Origin: Vitrella brassicaformis
Taxonomy: Eukaryota; Sar; Vitrellaceae
Direction: 5' to 3'
Length of the DNA stretch: 64,000 nt
NCBI GenBank assembly: GCA_001179505.1
Contig: CDMY01001057.1
Location: 1 to 64,000, forward strand
A program made the position numbers and the translations under genes. Numbering within the stretch: the first letter of the stretch is position 1; each line of letters begins with the position of its first letter. Positions 33,959-44,045 of this stretch are shown piece by piece. The notes under the pieces were generated by a model. That model made no database searches, had not been told where the DNA came from, and was given only the letters and a program-made list of their open reading frames with translations.

Positions 33959-36132
33959 TCACTCACTGACGTGACAACGGCACGCCAAACCACAGCTGGT
34001 CATCCATCCATCCGCCCCCCCTCTGACCGCCGACTTGATGGCCGTTTCCGCCCCCCCGCCCTTGATCTCGGCCGTCAGCCACTGCCACCGCATGCTGAGG
34101 TCTTGTTTGGCCGATCTGACCTCCCAAAGCCCCGGATGGCTACTGCTGGGCTGCCACAACTCCCAGACCCCGTTGATGGGGTTCCAGACCCACCCGCCGT
34201 GGATTGGCCGCCCGCCCACAGTGACCAGCTTGGCCTGGCCGGGCGTGTACGGCAGCTCGTGTGCGGGGATGAGCCTGGTGGGGTCGTTGGGGTCGACGGT
34301 CATGGGGATGAGGATGGGGGGAGGTGCTGCTGCTGTGGTGGCAGGTGGGGGTGGCGGTGTGGGCGGTGGTTGGGCCGGGAAGCCCACATGGTGTGGCGTT
34401 ATCTCGGGCAGCTGGGCTGGGGGCGGGCCCTCGTCCACGACGGCGGCATTGTCGTCCTCTATCTCATCATGACCCCCACCAGCAGTGGGGCCTTGAGTAG
34501 GTGTTGGTGACGCTTCGGCAGCGAACGAGGAGGCGGCGTTCACCTCTTCTGTCGCCTCCACATCACCCCGAGGCAGCTCGGCGGGCACCATGCTGATGCG
34601 ATGGTAGGAGGGGAGTGGGGGGGAGGGGGCTGTCGTGTCGTCCATGGCGGCCTTGGTTTCCTGGAGGACGGTGCGGGCCGCCCGGAGGTTGCTGATGACG
34701 TCAGCCATGGCGCAACGGCTGCAGGGGTCGGTGCAGATGCCCTCGGCTGAGATGGCCGCCACCTGCCCCACCCACTTGTCCACCCAGGCGAAGGCGGACT
34801 CGCCCCTGAGGCTGTAGAGTGGGCAGGCCAAGTAGCGGTCACGTTGCTCCTCGCCCCATAGATAGTGGTCCAGGCCGTCCAGCAGTGGCCGCCCCTTCTC
34901 CGTCATGGCCGCCTCAGACACGACCTCCCAGCACACCGTTGTGAAGAGGTCTTGGTCGCTGTCGTTGCCTCCGTGGATCTCGAGCTGGGGCAAGAGGGGC
35001 AGGAAGCCCCGCAGGACGCGCTGGGTGAGCTTGGCGAAGCTGTAGATGGCAGTCCGCTCTCCCAGCAGCACCCGCTCCCTCTCTCCCTTGCCCACCAGGA
35101 CGCCCCTCTCCCTCAGTCCCTCCTTCATCCCCTCCACTGCCTGCTCCAACGACACCTCCTCCTCTCCTACCGTGGGCAGCATGGACTCCTCCGATGGCCA
35201 CCTCCCGTTGACGAGCAGCTGCTCAGGCGGCCGCTGATATGGCGTGCCCGCCGGCATCATCCGCTGCGCTCGCTGCCTGCCGCGGTCGAGGGGCACCATC
35301 GCTCCCGGCCCGCCAGGAAGTCGTCGGCGGAAGAGGCTGCTCAACTTCCGCGGCCTCACAACGACGCTGTTGGCGAGGTCTATGATGCGGGTGGCTTCGG
35401 CTGCTGGGGGTGTGGGTGTGAATGGGTCGGGGGAGAGGGCTGACCATGCGATGAAGATGTTGGCTATGAAGGCATCCAGACAGAAGACACCCCTCGAGAG
35501 CGCCTCCATGTGGGCCTCAGCGGTCAGCTCGAGCGCCTTGTTGAGGACAGTGAGCTCGCCGATCAGCAGCCTCTCTGCGGCCGCTGCTCCATCGGCGTCG
35601 CGGCGCTCCAGGTAGCGGTGCACGACCTCCTTGAGCCTGAGGCGGTCGTGGTGGAGGCGGTCCTTCTGGGGCCGCAGGAGTTCTTGCAACTCCACCCACA
35701 CGCCATCTGCAGACACACAGGACAACACACCACCACACAACATGTCTGTTTGCAGTGCATTCGTGAACGTGTCGCCAACTCACCCTGCAGCAACTCCATC
35801 GCCAAGCACACGCACGGCACCCTCTCGCCCTCCTCGGTGACGAAAGTCCCCGGCCCCGACGCCAGGCACTTGAGGAAGGGAGGCCGCCCGCCGAAACGGC
35901 GCATGCGGTCGGCCTCCACCTCCATCTCGAGCTTCCTCCTCTCGCTGAAGTCCTCCCCCTCCTGCCCCTCCAGCAACGCTATTTTAAACACCGCCTCGCG
36001 TGGCGCCTCGAGGCTGAAGTATTTCGGCGGGAGGACGCCTCGGTAGACAATGGCAGTGCCGCCCTCGCCGAGTTTGGAGTCTTCGTCGAATGCGATGGGA
36101 GGGCGGCGCTCCAGGATGAGTGTGCAGGGCAT
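33959..36132 (-). CDS. Divergent protein kinase-like protein (probable pseudokinase)
   Basis: Two exons (35784-36132; 33959-35706). Exon 1 has a glycine-loop-like LGEGGTAIVYRGVL, EAVFKIALL with the candidate ATP Lys, and a hinge-like CVCLAMELLQ. Exon 2 has VFCLDAFIANIFIAW, where Asp and Asn keep the HRD-x4-N spacing but His-Arg are Cys-Leu and the catalytic Lys is Phe, then RIIDLANS in place of DFG. After the kinase-like region come helical segments and a long Pro-rich tail (PPPTPPPPPATTAAAPPP), then a Trp-rich end (GGWVWNPINGVWELWQPSS). TGA stop. The degradation style matches the kinase-like gene at 24819 (Asp kept, DFG lost). Function unknown. Confidence 0.55.
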
Positions 36133-36356
36133 TTTGCGGTGCTGCTGCTGTCGGCTGCTGTTCCTTCGGGGTTGCACGGGGAATTTTGCAACTGTAAGGC
36201 GGGAAGCAATAGGCGAGATGTTTTGAAAGATCTCGCCGCGCGACTGTTTAAACCCTGCAAACCCTACCAAAGAAAACGCCTAATGGTAGCGTACGCGTGC
36301 GCAGCACAGCGATCGCGTACATACGCGCCGCGTGCGAGAGCGACCCGATCGACATC
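36133..36356. promoter_or_regulatory. Upstream region with telo-box-like motif
   Basis: Between the kinase-like gene (-) and the retrotransposon. Contains aaaccctacc at 36259-36268, similar to the plant telo-box, and a run of CG-rich hexamers (gtacgcgtgcgc). Role as promoter is inference. Confidence 0.3.
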
Positions 36357-36417
36357 ACACCGTCTCCAGCTCGCATCTGCGCCTGGCAGGCAAGCGCATC
36401 CAAGTGATTTTTCGCAC
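36357..36417 (+). repeat. Left direct terminal repeat
   Basis: Starts acaccgtctccagctcgcat and ends gtgatttttcgcac; matches the right copy at all but one of 61 positions. It lies 24 bp before the ATG of ORF1. Confidence 0.9.
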
Positions 36418-36441
36418 TTTTACACCGTCAAATGTATCACC

Positions 36442-37608
36442 ATGAGGTCCGCCATAGCCATGGTGACACTTCTGATGCTAAGGGCAGCCGCCTCGAAGAA
36501 GCGGCATGAGACGCGCCAGACCCGCCCCGCCGAGAACACCACGTTGCCGCTGCCAGTGTGCCCCGCCAACGCCTCCATCAACATCACCCACCCGCCCCCG
36601 GAGGCCGAGGAAGAAGACGACAACCAGGGGCACCCTGGCGACGAGGGAGGAGGGGCCACCGGCTCGGGAGCAGCCTTCCAGTTCATCGACTTCGCCGCCG
36701 ACATCGCCTCCTTGTACCTCATTGGGGGTGCCACAGACGGCGGAGACGGTCCGCCGGGAGGCCAAGGACCTCGAGGTCTGTCGAAGGCGGCGAGGCAGCG
36801 GATCACTGCCTTGCTCGCCGTCAAGGTCCTGAGCAGGGACTCTAGTCGGTGGGCGAGGTGGGACAAGAAAATACGCCAGACCCTGAAGGACTTCCTCGCC
36901 AACTTGCCCATCAAAAACCCGTTCAAGACACCTCTTTTTAGCCTGAAGAAACAGCACTTCGACAAGGCGAAGTGGATCGTCAACGGCGTCTCCGACCTCC
37001 TCACCAGCTTCATGAGCGGCGACCTTAGAGAGCTGATAGTTTTCGCAATGTCCCGTGAGGCGAGAGCAGCAGCTGTCACACAGCGGACCCAAGAACAACA
37101 ACAACAGCAACAACAGCAACAACAACAGCAACCCAACAACCCAGCCACGGCAGCCGGAGCCTCAGCACTCTCAGCACCGACCCAGCCAACGGGGGACGAC
37201 GCGGACAGCGCCAATCCGAGCACCGGCCAAGTCGGCGGACCACCCGCAGCCGCAGCGGCAGCCAGCCGTCCGACACAGCAACCGCCAGTCAGGACAACAG
37301 AACCCCCACCGGTCGGCTCTAACCGTGCGGCACTGCTTCAAGAAATGCAGGACAACCCGACCGCCATTGAGGCTCTGCAACAAGAACAGCTACAACGGTC
37401 GCGAGATGGCGGAAGACCACAGGACGAGTTCGTGATGGACGACAACGGCAACACGATCGGGCGATCAGACCTGACGGGACAGTGCAGGACTTACATGGTT
37501 TTGCAATCGACACAGACTACTATATGGGCAATACAAGGCCCAGGCAATGTCCACGGCGAGAGGGAGGCCCAACAGACGGGCACCACCTCCCACTCGTATA
37601 CCACATAA
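36442..37608 (+). CDS. Retrotransposon ORF1, signal-peptide-like N-terminus
   Basis: 388 residues, no intron needed. Begins MRSAIAMVTLLMLRAAAS followed by Lys-Lys, which looks like a secretory signal, then an acidic Gly-rich region with possible N-glycosylation sites (NAS, NIT). A helical middle (IRQTLKDFLANLPIKNPF, KAKWIVNGVSDLLTSFM) is followed by a Gln run encoded by caa/cag (37096-37130) and a Pro/Thr/Gln-rich tail. TAA stop. Position suggests a gag-type role but no gag motif is visible; a hydrophobic leader is not typical of gag. Confidence 0.55.
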   Translation: MRSAIAMVTLLMLRAAASKKRHETRQTRPAENTTLPLPVCPANASINITHPPPEAEEEDDNQGHPGDEGGGATGSGAAFQFIDFAADIASLYLIGGATDGGDGPPGGQGPRGLSKAARQRITALLAVKVLSRDSSRWARWDKKIRQTLKDFLANLPIKNPFKTPLFSLKKQHFDKAKWIVNGVSDLLTSFMSGDLRELIVFAMSREARAAAVTQRTQEQQQQQQQQQQQQPNNPATAAGASALSAPTQPTGDDADSANPSTGQVGGPPAAAAAASRPTQQPPVRTTEPPPVGSNRAALLQEMQDNPTAIEALQQEQLQRSRDGGRPQDEFVMDDNGNTIGRSDLTGQCRTYMVLQSTQTTIWAIQGPGNVHGEREAQQTGTTSHSYTT

Positions 37609-37783
37609 CAATGAACAATCCCACGAGACCCTTGCTGGGGTCGCGAGACAACAGCCACACGCACGGCAACAGCCACGCATACGGCACCCCCCTTGTGGGG
37701 TTCACACACCACACGCAAGGCAACCACCTTGCCCCGGGCCTGGCCCCACCACAGACGAATGGCTCCGCCGTTCTACACCCAAC

Positions 37784-38440
37784 ACCGCAAGTGAGCGGGA
37801 CGGGGGAGGAGAAACAACCGAACAGACACGAACTGGTGTCTCTGACCCTACTCTCCGTCAGGGCACGGGCAAAGGTCAGATGCACCAAGACACGAGCGGT
37901 CCCGCCTTATTCTTCCCCACACTGCAAGTGAGTGGGATGGGAAAGAAGAAACAACTGAACAGACACGGACTGGTGTCTCCGACCCTACTCGCACGTCAGG
38001 GCACGGGCCAAGGTCAGGCATACCAACAAACGGGCCAAGGTCAGGTTTACCAACAAACGAGCGGTCCCGCTTAACTGTTTCCCACACCGCAAGTGAGCGG
38101 GCTGGGAAAGAAGAAACAACTGAACAGGCACAAGCTGGTGTCTCTGACCCTACTCGTACGTTAGGGCACCGACCAAGGTCAGGCACACCAACAAACGAGC
38201 GGCCCCGCCCTACTGTTTCCCACAACGTAAGTGAGCGGGATGGGAAAGAAGAAACCACTGAACAGACACGGACTGGTGTCTCTGACCCTACTCGTTCATT
38301 AGGGCACCGACCAAGGTCAGGTGCACCAACGAACGGGCGATTCCGCTCTACTATTGCCCACACCGCAAGTGAGCGAGACGGGAAAAAAAGAAACAATCGG
38401 TCAGACAATGACCCACGTCTCTATCCCTGCTCGTGCGTCA
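37784..38440 (+). repeat. Tandem repeat, about 138-bp unit, five copies
   Basis: The string gcaagtgagcgg recurs with its gtgag at 37791, 37928, 38093, 38231 and 38369. Spacings are 137, 165, 138 and 138 bp; the 165-bp unit contains an extra 27-bp internal duplication. A + strand frame encodes repeated GKEETTEQTRTGVSDPT peptides; the first unit is one base short, which shifts the frame. The - strand is also open across most copies (37848-38408). Confidence 0.85.
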
Positions 38441-38459
38441 GGGTGTCAACTCTGGCAAT

Positions 38460-39785
38460 ATGCGCGGTGAGGGAGTGAGCACGTTGCGACACGGGTTCCT
38501 GACGGCGCAGACTTCAGGCCCGAGGTATTCCAACCCGGCCGAGCACGGACCGGCCCCTTTAGCGTGGGGTGCGCCGTCGCTCACACAGCCGGGCGTTACG
38601 ATAGCCGGCGCGGGCACCTCTGCAACAATCCCCCCGGCATACGGAGTCGGCCAGGGAACTAACCCAGTCCCACTCGCACCGCTGGCACCCAGAGGGGCCC
38701 AGGCGCTAGCGGCTCACATAGGGGCCACGCCTTTTGGAACGAACACGGTGCAGGCCGTCCAACCGGTACGCAAACGGACCATCTACCATCAACGCCACTC
38801 GCTCAGTGGCTGGCTGGCTGTGTCTCTACCACAGGCGGCCGCTCCAGGCAGCGGCATGTGGTGGATACTAAGAGGCCGACAGGCAGGGCAGCCCAGCCTA
38901 ACGTCGGACCTGGACGCACTTCTGCTTACCCCGGAGGTAGCAGACAACGACCTCGTCAGAAGGGTGGTGTCCGCGCTACGAGACATCCGCCAAACCGTCT
39001 ACCAACAAGAGCAGCTACTGAACGGCAATCCACTGCCGTACTACCTCCCGGACCAGCTGCAGCAGTCCCTGGTGGCATGCCTGGCCGTCAATGAGAGGAC
39101 GCCGGCACAGAAGGACTCGGCCTCAGCCACACAGGGCGACGCCGTTATCCTCACAAACACAGACGCACAGAAGATTACCGCGACAACCGTCCTAGAGGCA
39201 CTGGAAGTGTGCGACAGCGAGTACCGCGGATCGCACTTCGAACAAGACAGGGCTCAGGCCGACCACTTTGCGGACTTCCGCTCTGCCCTCCAGGCATGCT
39301 CGGCGGCCCACTCCCACCGGCATGTGTGGGCAGGGACTGTCGTGGCCGCCATACGGCAGAAGGGAGGGCTGTACTCGGGAACCCGCTACCCAATGACCCT
39401 CGACCATAGCATGGTTAGAAGACTGGGGCAGACAGCGCTGACGCGAACGAACACACTCCCGGCGGCTGCGCCCGCAGCGAGCAACACGGCGAGACCACTC
39501 ACGAGTGCGGGCAGCCGCGCAACAGCCCGTCCGCTCAGAGCACTGGCCGCGCAAACCGCCCAGACGTCGGCCACCACAACAACCCCCAACGCGAGCGGGG
39601 TCCCGCTGGGACAGTGCGTCAACTGCATTTTGGGACACGGCAAGGCACCCAACACCGAAGAGGTGAAACACTCAGTGCGACAGTGCCAGGAGGAATGTAG
39701 GATCCAGTGCAAGTACTGCGGCCTGCATCATTTTCACCACCAGTGCCCCAAGAACCCGCACTTCGACGTCAACAAGGGTACGTAA
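38460..39785 (+). CDS. Retrotransposon gag-like protein with zinc knuckle
   Basis: About 441 residues from ATG 38460 (the frame is open slightly upstream). The middle is helical (LLTPEVADNDLVRRVVSALR, DFRSALQACSAAHSHRHVW), as in DIRS-type capsid proteins. The C-terminus has CVNC and CKYCGLHHFHHQCP, a CCHC-like nucleic-acid-binding knuckle. TAA stop. The repeat region upstream may once have been the N-terminal part of this frame. Confidence 0.65.
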   Translation: MRGEGVSTLRHGFLTAQTSGPRYSNPAEHGPAPLAWGAPSLTQPGVTIAGAGTSATIPPAYGVGQGTNPVPLAPLAPRGAQALAAHIGATPFGTNTVQAVQPVRKRTIYHQRHSLSGWLAVSLPQAAAPGSGMWWILRGRQAGQPSLTSDLDALLLTPEVADNDLVRRVVSALRDIRQTVYQQEQLLNGNPLPYYLPDQLQQSLVACLAVNERTPAQKDSASATQGDAVILTNTDAQKITATTVLEALEVCDSEYRGSHFEQDRAQADHFADFRSALQACSAAHSHRHVWAGTVVAAIRQKGGLYSGTRYPMTLDHSMVRRLGQTALTRTNTLPAAAPAASNTARPLTSAGSRATARPLRALAAQTAQTSATTTTPNASGVPLGQCVNCILGHGKAPNTEEVKHSVRQCQEECRIQCKYCGLHHFHHQCPKNPHFDVNKGT

Positions 39786-40125
39786 GGCACACACCGGGAA
39801 CACATAGACAGGCCGAGACAAAAGGCCTAAAGAGCCCAGTTTTAGTAGTCGAGTCTGATGCGAGGGAGTTACGGTCTGCCAACATGAGAGGGGTTGCGTT
39901 GGAGGGAGAGAAGGCAGCAGACTAGCAAACGTGAAAGACAACCGATGCGAAAGCAAATGTGCGAACTCCATACCTCAAAGCACTGAGACATGTTGAATTC
40001 GTTGAATTCGCATACAATTGGAGATCACACCACCCGACACTCGGCCACATACGTGTGCACGCCTCATCGTGGCAGGCTCACGGCCCCATGTCTCCTCCCA
40101 ATGTGATGTCTCTGCAGGCGTCATC

Positions 40126-42349
40126 ATGTCTCTAGAGGTGATAGTCTCGGCACTTGGAGACAGGCTCACAAATCCGAGGGCTAGGCGGGCAATCGCGTAT
40201 CAGCTCCCACAGAGCTTCACAGAAGCCTTTGGTCATTCAACTATAACGGTACCGTCTAACAACCCGATCACGCCCTGGACCGCGGGCAGGCGACTGTCGG
40301 CCACGGGCGCCGAATCGCTCGGCTTCAACAACGCATTTTGCCAGGCCATCCACAACGGGGTGCCCCTGCTCGTATGCCGAAACATTGCATCTTACCACAG
40401 AGAGAACTACCGGTCAGTGGAGACACACCTGGACAAGGTGGCGGGAGAAAGACAGTGGCTAATCGACAAGGGATACGTGGAGGAGTGTATCTGCCGGCCC
40501 TACGTGGTGTCTCCGCTGGGCGCTATCGTTAAAACAGCCCAGCGCTATCGTTAAAACAAAGCCGACGCCTCCCGACTCCTCAGACACGCCGGCAATCAAA
40601 GTACGGTTGGTCATGGACTTCACGAAGTCCGGGGTCAACGCGGCAGTCTTCCCACCGCCCTTCGACCTTCCGAAAATACACACAGCACTCTCCCTGCTCA
40701 AACCGGGCTTTTTTCAAGCCAAAATCGACATGAAAGACGGATTCCTACACCTGCCAGTCGACCCGCGCGAGGCGGACCTTCTGGGGTTTCAGTCACCCAT
40801 CAATGTCAAGTATTACCGTTACCAATTCGTCCCGTTCGGCCTCGCAACAGCGCCCTGGCTGTTTTGTCACCTAATGGAGTACGTCAAGACAAGACTGAGC
40901 GAACGAGGCGTACACGCCGTGCTGGTGTACGTCGACGACTGGTACTTCGTTGGACAGACACACGAAGACGTGCAACACGCGTTGGACGTTGCGAGAGAGG
41001 TGTTCGCTGTCATGGGCTTAGAAGAGAGCGTGGAGAAGGCCGAAGAGCCCACCACGAAGACCGACTTCGTCGGCCTCGTTATAGACACCAGACAACGCAC
41101 CATCTCGATGAAGGAGAGCAAGAGAGACAAGCTTCTTGCGGACATAGATCAGCTGCTGGACAATCGCCGACAGGAGACTCACAAGCTGCAGCACGTACTG
41201 GCCACGGTCGGCAAGCTAACGCACTACGCCTTCCTACACCCGGCGGGACGGCACAAGTTGCGGCGGGCATGGGACATACAAGCAGCACTGGTGCAAGAAC
41301 ACTGCGTCTCGGCCACTCAAGGCAGCCGCAAAGACCAGCCAAGCGTACAGATCTCGAGAGAAGATCAAGTGTGGGGAGACATGAGGTGGTGGAGACAACT
41401 CATCAACAGAGGCCCAAGCAGACCACTCCACGTGGGGCACGACGGTCATTTCTTCCTGTGGGAACCAACGTCACACCTCACGAGTGCCCTACAAGCGGAC
41501 GTCCTCTCCCTGGACCCGCAACGGGCAGCAGCGACAGCCGAACAAGGCCTGGTCGTGTTGTTTACCGACGCCTCGGATCGCGGATGGTCAGGCACCGTGG
41601 GCAGCCGCAAATGGCAGGGCGCGTGGTCAACGTCTTCGCACGAGGACCTCCCGTCCATCAACTTCCGAGAACTGCTGGCCGTCCTTTTCTCCATTCAGCG
41701 GTTGGTTAAGACGCTGAACAAAGGCGCTCGACTGTTGGTTCGATCGGACAGCGTGTCGACAGTGGGCTGGATCAACGACAAGGAGGAAAGCTCTCCGGCG
41801 GTGCAGCGCGTACTGGCACGCATCTTCGCCCTCCTGGAGGCAGTCAACGGAGAGATAGTGGCGGTCCACATACCCGGAAAAGACAACACCGTAGCGGACG
41901 AACTCTCCCGCTTCTCACTCTTTGCCGACTCACGAGGGACACGTCTCTCAGCACCCTCTGTGGAGACGCTCGCCACTGCGGTGCGACTGCCGCGCAAGGA
42001 CCTCGAGTTCCTCCCTCAACTGCAGCTCCAACAGGCATGGCCCCATCCGGCGGAGACCGAGGGATCAGCCGTCATCCTCGCCCTCACACCAGAGGACGTC
42101 AAGGCCGCAGGCGCATGGATGCGACACGCACTTCTGTTCAGCAAAAAGCCACACCTCGCGGTCGTACCAAGCTCACTGTCCACGTTCCTTACGGAAGAGC
42201 CCGGGCATGCATGTGAGTTCAAGTTCACGTGGCCGGCCGGCAAAGCCTTCTTCGACGTCATAGCTTCAACGCCAGACTGCGAGGCAACAGAGAATTGGAG
42301 GGAGGCGACTCCAACACAAGTCGCCCTGGACGTATTCTTACAAACATAA
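40126..42349 (+). pseudogene. Reverse transcriptase - RNase H, frameshifted
   Basis: Two frames. The first (40126-40554) has the RT finger region (WLIDKGYVEE, VVSPLGAIVK). The second (about 40561-42349) has LVMDFTKSGVN, FQAKIDMKDGFLHLPVD, FVPFGLATAPWLF and the catalytic LVYVDDWYF, then RNase H: LFTDASDRGWSG, INFRELLAVLF, RSDSVSTVGW and HIPGKDNTVADELSR. A 17-bp sequence at 40520-40536 is repeated at 40542-40558 (22-bp period), adding one base net and a stop, which splits the polypeptide. Apart from this break the domain is intact, suggesting a recent lesion. Confidence 0.8.
40520..40558 (+). repeat. Short tandem duplication breaking the RT frame
   Basis: gcgctatcgttaaaaca occurs twice, 22 bp apart. 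The period is not a multiple of three, so the downstream RT frame is shifted and the first frame ends at TAA 40552-40554. Confidence 0.85.
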
Positions 42350-42530
42350 GGACACCCAGTCGACATGCCAGAGAGGTGTACGAACAGACGGGCATAAAGA
42401 CAAACGCTCTCGAAGAGCACGATGACCCAACCCCAAAAGCGCTCGAAGTGAACTATGGATTTAACCCACCACGTACAAAATGTAACGCCGAGCAAACGGC
42501 AAAGCCCGCAGTCTCAATATCACAGCCGGG

Positions 42531-43628
42531 ATGTTTCCCGAGCAGCCTCACCAGTGCGTAGTGTGCAAGGGCACCGGCTTCCTGCGCGTCAACTTGTCAA
42601 ATAGAAACGGGGCCACGGAGCACTTCAGCTCGGCCCTCCGATGCCCATGCCGTCTCGGCGCAGGAGGGCAGCAATGCGAGAAGACCGCAAGAATGGCGGA
42701 GGTCATCAACACCGCCTTTCGAGCCACGCTGCAGCCATCCACGGTGCGGGACTACGAGCGCGTCATTGAGACGTGCATGCAGGCAAGGGAGCTGTTCCCG
42801 CTGGACTCACCGGAGAAGATTATGTGCATCTTCTCCCTGTTCCTGCCGTGCCACACCACGCGCTTCCCTCGGGTCCGCGCGGCACTGAAGCTGTGGCACG
42901 AGATGCATAACTTCGCCGAACCGCCATTTGAACATGCCCTTGTCAAGAGGTTTCTTCGAGGGCTCCAGGTACACCCGGAGGTGTCGGCCACTCGACACGA
43001 GACGGACGTCTTCCCATGGAAGGCCGTCCCACCGCTGCTGAAGCTATGGTTGCTACCGCGGCCAGGACAGCAGTCACCGTCGCTGACATGCCTCCGCAAC
43101 GGAGCCATCTTCCTGCTGCAATTCTTCGCCGTGAAGCGCATTCGAGAAATCCTCGACCTCACCGCAGCAGACCTCATCTTGACAGCGGACAGCATCGTCC
43201 TCTACATACGCAAGAGCAAAACCGACCGCACGGGGAAGGGATTCCACATGCGAATCCCACCCACCAACTCGCTCTTCCCCCAGCTGTCAACAGCACTCCG
43301 AGCATACCTCGAGGTCGCCCCGCAGGAACCGACACAACATCTGTTCCAGTCAACAGATCCCACGGGCACGAGGTGGACAGGCCGGCGGCTGTGCCCCTCC
43401 TCGTTCAACTGCGCTCTCAAGAGGACGGCCGAAGCGGTAGCTGTCACAGGCAAGATTGCCTCGCACAGCCTCAGGAAAGGGGGCGCATCGTGGTATCTAC
43501 TGAAGGGCAACCCGCCTGAGCTGGTCAAGCGAGTGGGCAACTGGAAAGGCCCATCGTGGGAGATCTACGCTAAGTTCTCACTGGAAGACATGGCAGCTAT
43601 GCTGCAAGAAAACGATGATGATGAATGA
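42531..43628 (+). CDS. Retrotransposon tyrosine recombinase
   Basis: 365 residues from an ATG to TGA, intact. The N-terminus has Cys pairs (CVVCKGTG, CPCRLGAGGQQC) that could bind zinc. Then a SAM-like helical domain (TVRDYERVIETC) and the catalytic domain: Arg in VKRIREILDL, Lys in RKSKTDRTGKG, HSLRKGGAS (HxxR), GNWKG in the second His/Trp position and the nucleophile in WEIYAKF. This is the full R-K-H-R-W-Y set of YR recombinases, which insert circular cDNA without target duplication. Confidence 0.88.
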   Translation: MFPEQPHQCVVCKGTGFLRVNLSNRNGATEHFSSALRCPCRLGAGGQQCEKTARMAEVINTAFRATLQPSTVRDYERVIETCMQARELFPLDSPEKIMCIFSLFLPCHTTRFPRVRAALKLWHEMHNFAEPPFEHALVKRFLRGLQVHPEVSATRHETDVFPWKAVPPLLKLWLLPRPGQQSPSLTCLRNGAIFLLQFFAVKRIREILDLTAADLILTADSIVLYIRKSKTDRTGKGFHMRIPPTNSLFPQLSTALRAYLEVAPQEPTQHLFQSTDPTGTRWTGRRLCPSSFNCALKRTAEAVAVTGKIASHSLRKGGASWYLLKGNPPELVKRVGNWKGPSWEIYAKFSLEDMAAMLQENDDDE

Positions 43629-43668
43629 ATACGTGCGAACACCGATTCCAACTACAGCCTCATCAGAA

Positions 43669-43729
43669 CACCGTCTCCAGCTCGCATCTGCGCTTGGCAG
43701 GCAAGCGCATCCAAGTGATTTTTCGCACC
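43669..43729 (+). repeat. Right direct terminal repeat
   Basis: Same 61-bp sequence and orientation as 36357-36417 with one c-to-t difference. It begins 40 bp after the recombinase stop. Confidence 0.9.
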
Positions 43730-44045
43730 CACCCCCCCAACCCGCCGGTCCCCCCCGGGCACGCCACGTGCACGGGCATGGGACCGGATTGGGCCCTGCC
43801 ACTTTTATGCGGTATGACAGTGGAGACACGTTGCGGCAGCGCAGCGTGCGGATCCGACAGCGGCGACGGGCAGTCGGCGCAACCCCGTGGAAGCGGAGCG
43901 CGCCGAGCGTATGAACCTGAGCGTTCTGGTGCAAAGGAGTCTGGATCCTCCACTTTTTTTCCTCGACGACTTGAAGCTTGTTTTCGCTAGCAAAGAGCCT
44001 CGGCTGTTACCTGATTGCTGTCCGGACCATCATGTCGTTTCTGAA
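43730..44045. other. Flank between retrotransposon and next gene
   Basis: Starts with a C-rich stretch (acccacccccccaacccg). May include the outermost part of a split-repeat element. No gene seen. Confidence 0.35.

Larger units (their letters stand above)
36357..43729 (+). mobile_element. DIRS/Ngaro-type tyrosine-recombinase retrotransposon
   Basis: Bounded by 61-bp direct repeats (36357-36417 and 43669-43729, one mismatch). In order on the + strand: ORF1 (36442), a tandem-repeat region, a gag-like ORF with a zinc knuckle (38460), reverse transcriptase + RNase H (about 40126-42349), and a tyrosine recombinase (42531-43628) ending 40 bp before the right repeat. Having YR in place of a DDE integrase defines the DIRS order of retrotransposons; direct rather than inverted terminal repeats and the lack of a methyltransferase ORF fit PAT/Ngaro-like groups. 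Outer limits are uncertain, because split-repeat elements can extend past the second direct repeat. The copy is damaged (frameshift near 40540). Confidence 0.85.

Noticed and set aside
36420-37223. Antisense open frames over retrotransposon ORF1
   Set aside because: Shadow of a GC-rich coding region on the other strand; no motif or splice support.
37848-38408. 186-codon open frame on the - strand across the tandem repeats
   Set aside because: It follows from 46-codon repeat units lacking stops in that frame; no start context, no flanking antisense gene. Kept only as an observation.
40520-40610. Programmed frameshift in the RT
   Set aside because: A perfect short duplication explains the frame change better, and no slippery heptamer was seen.
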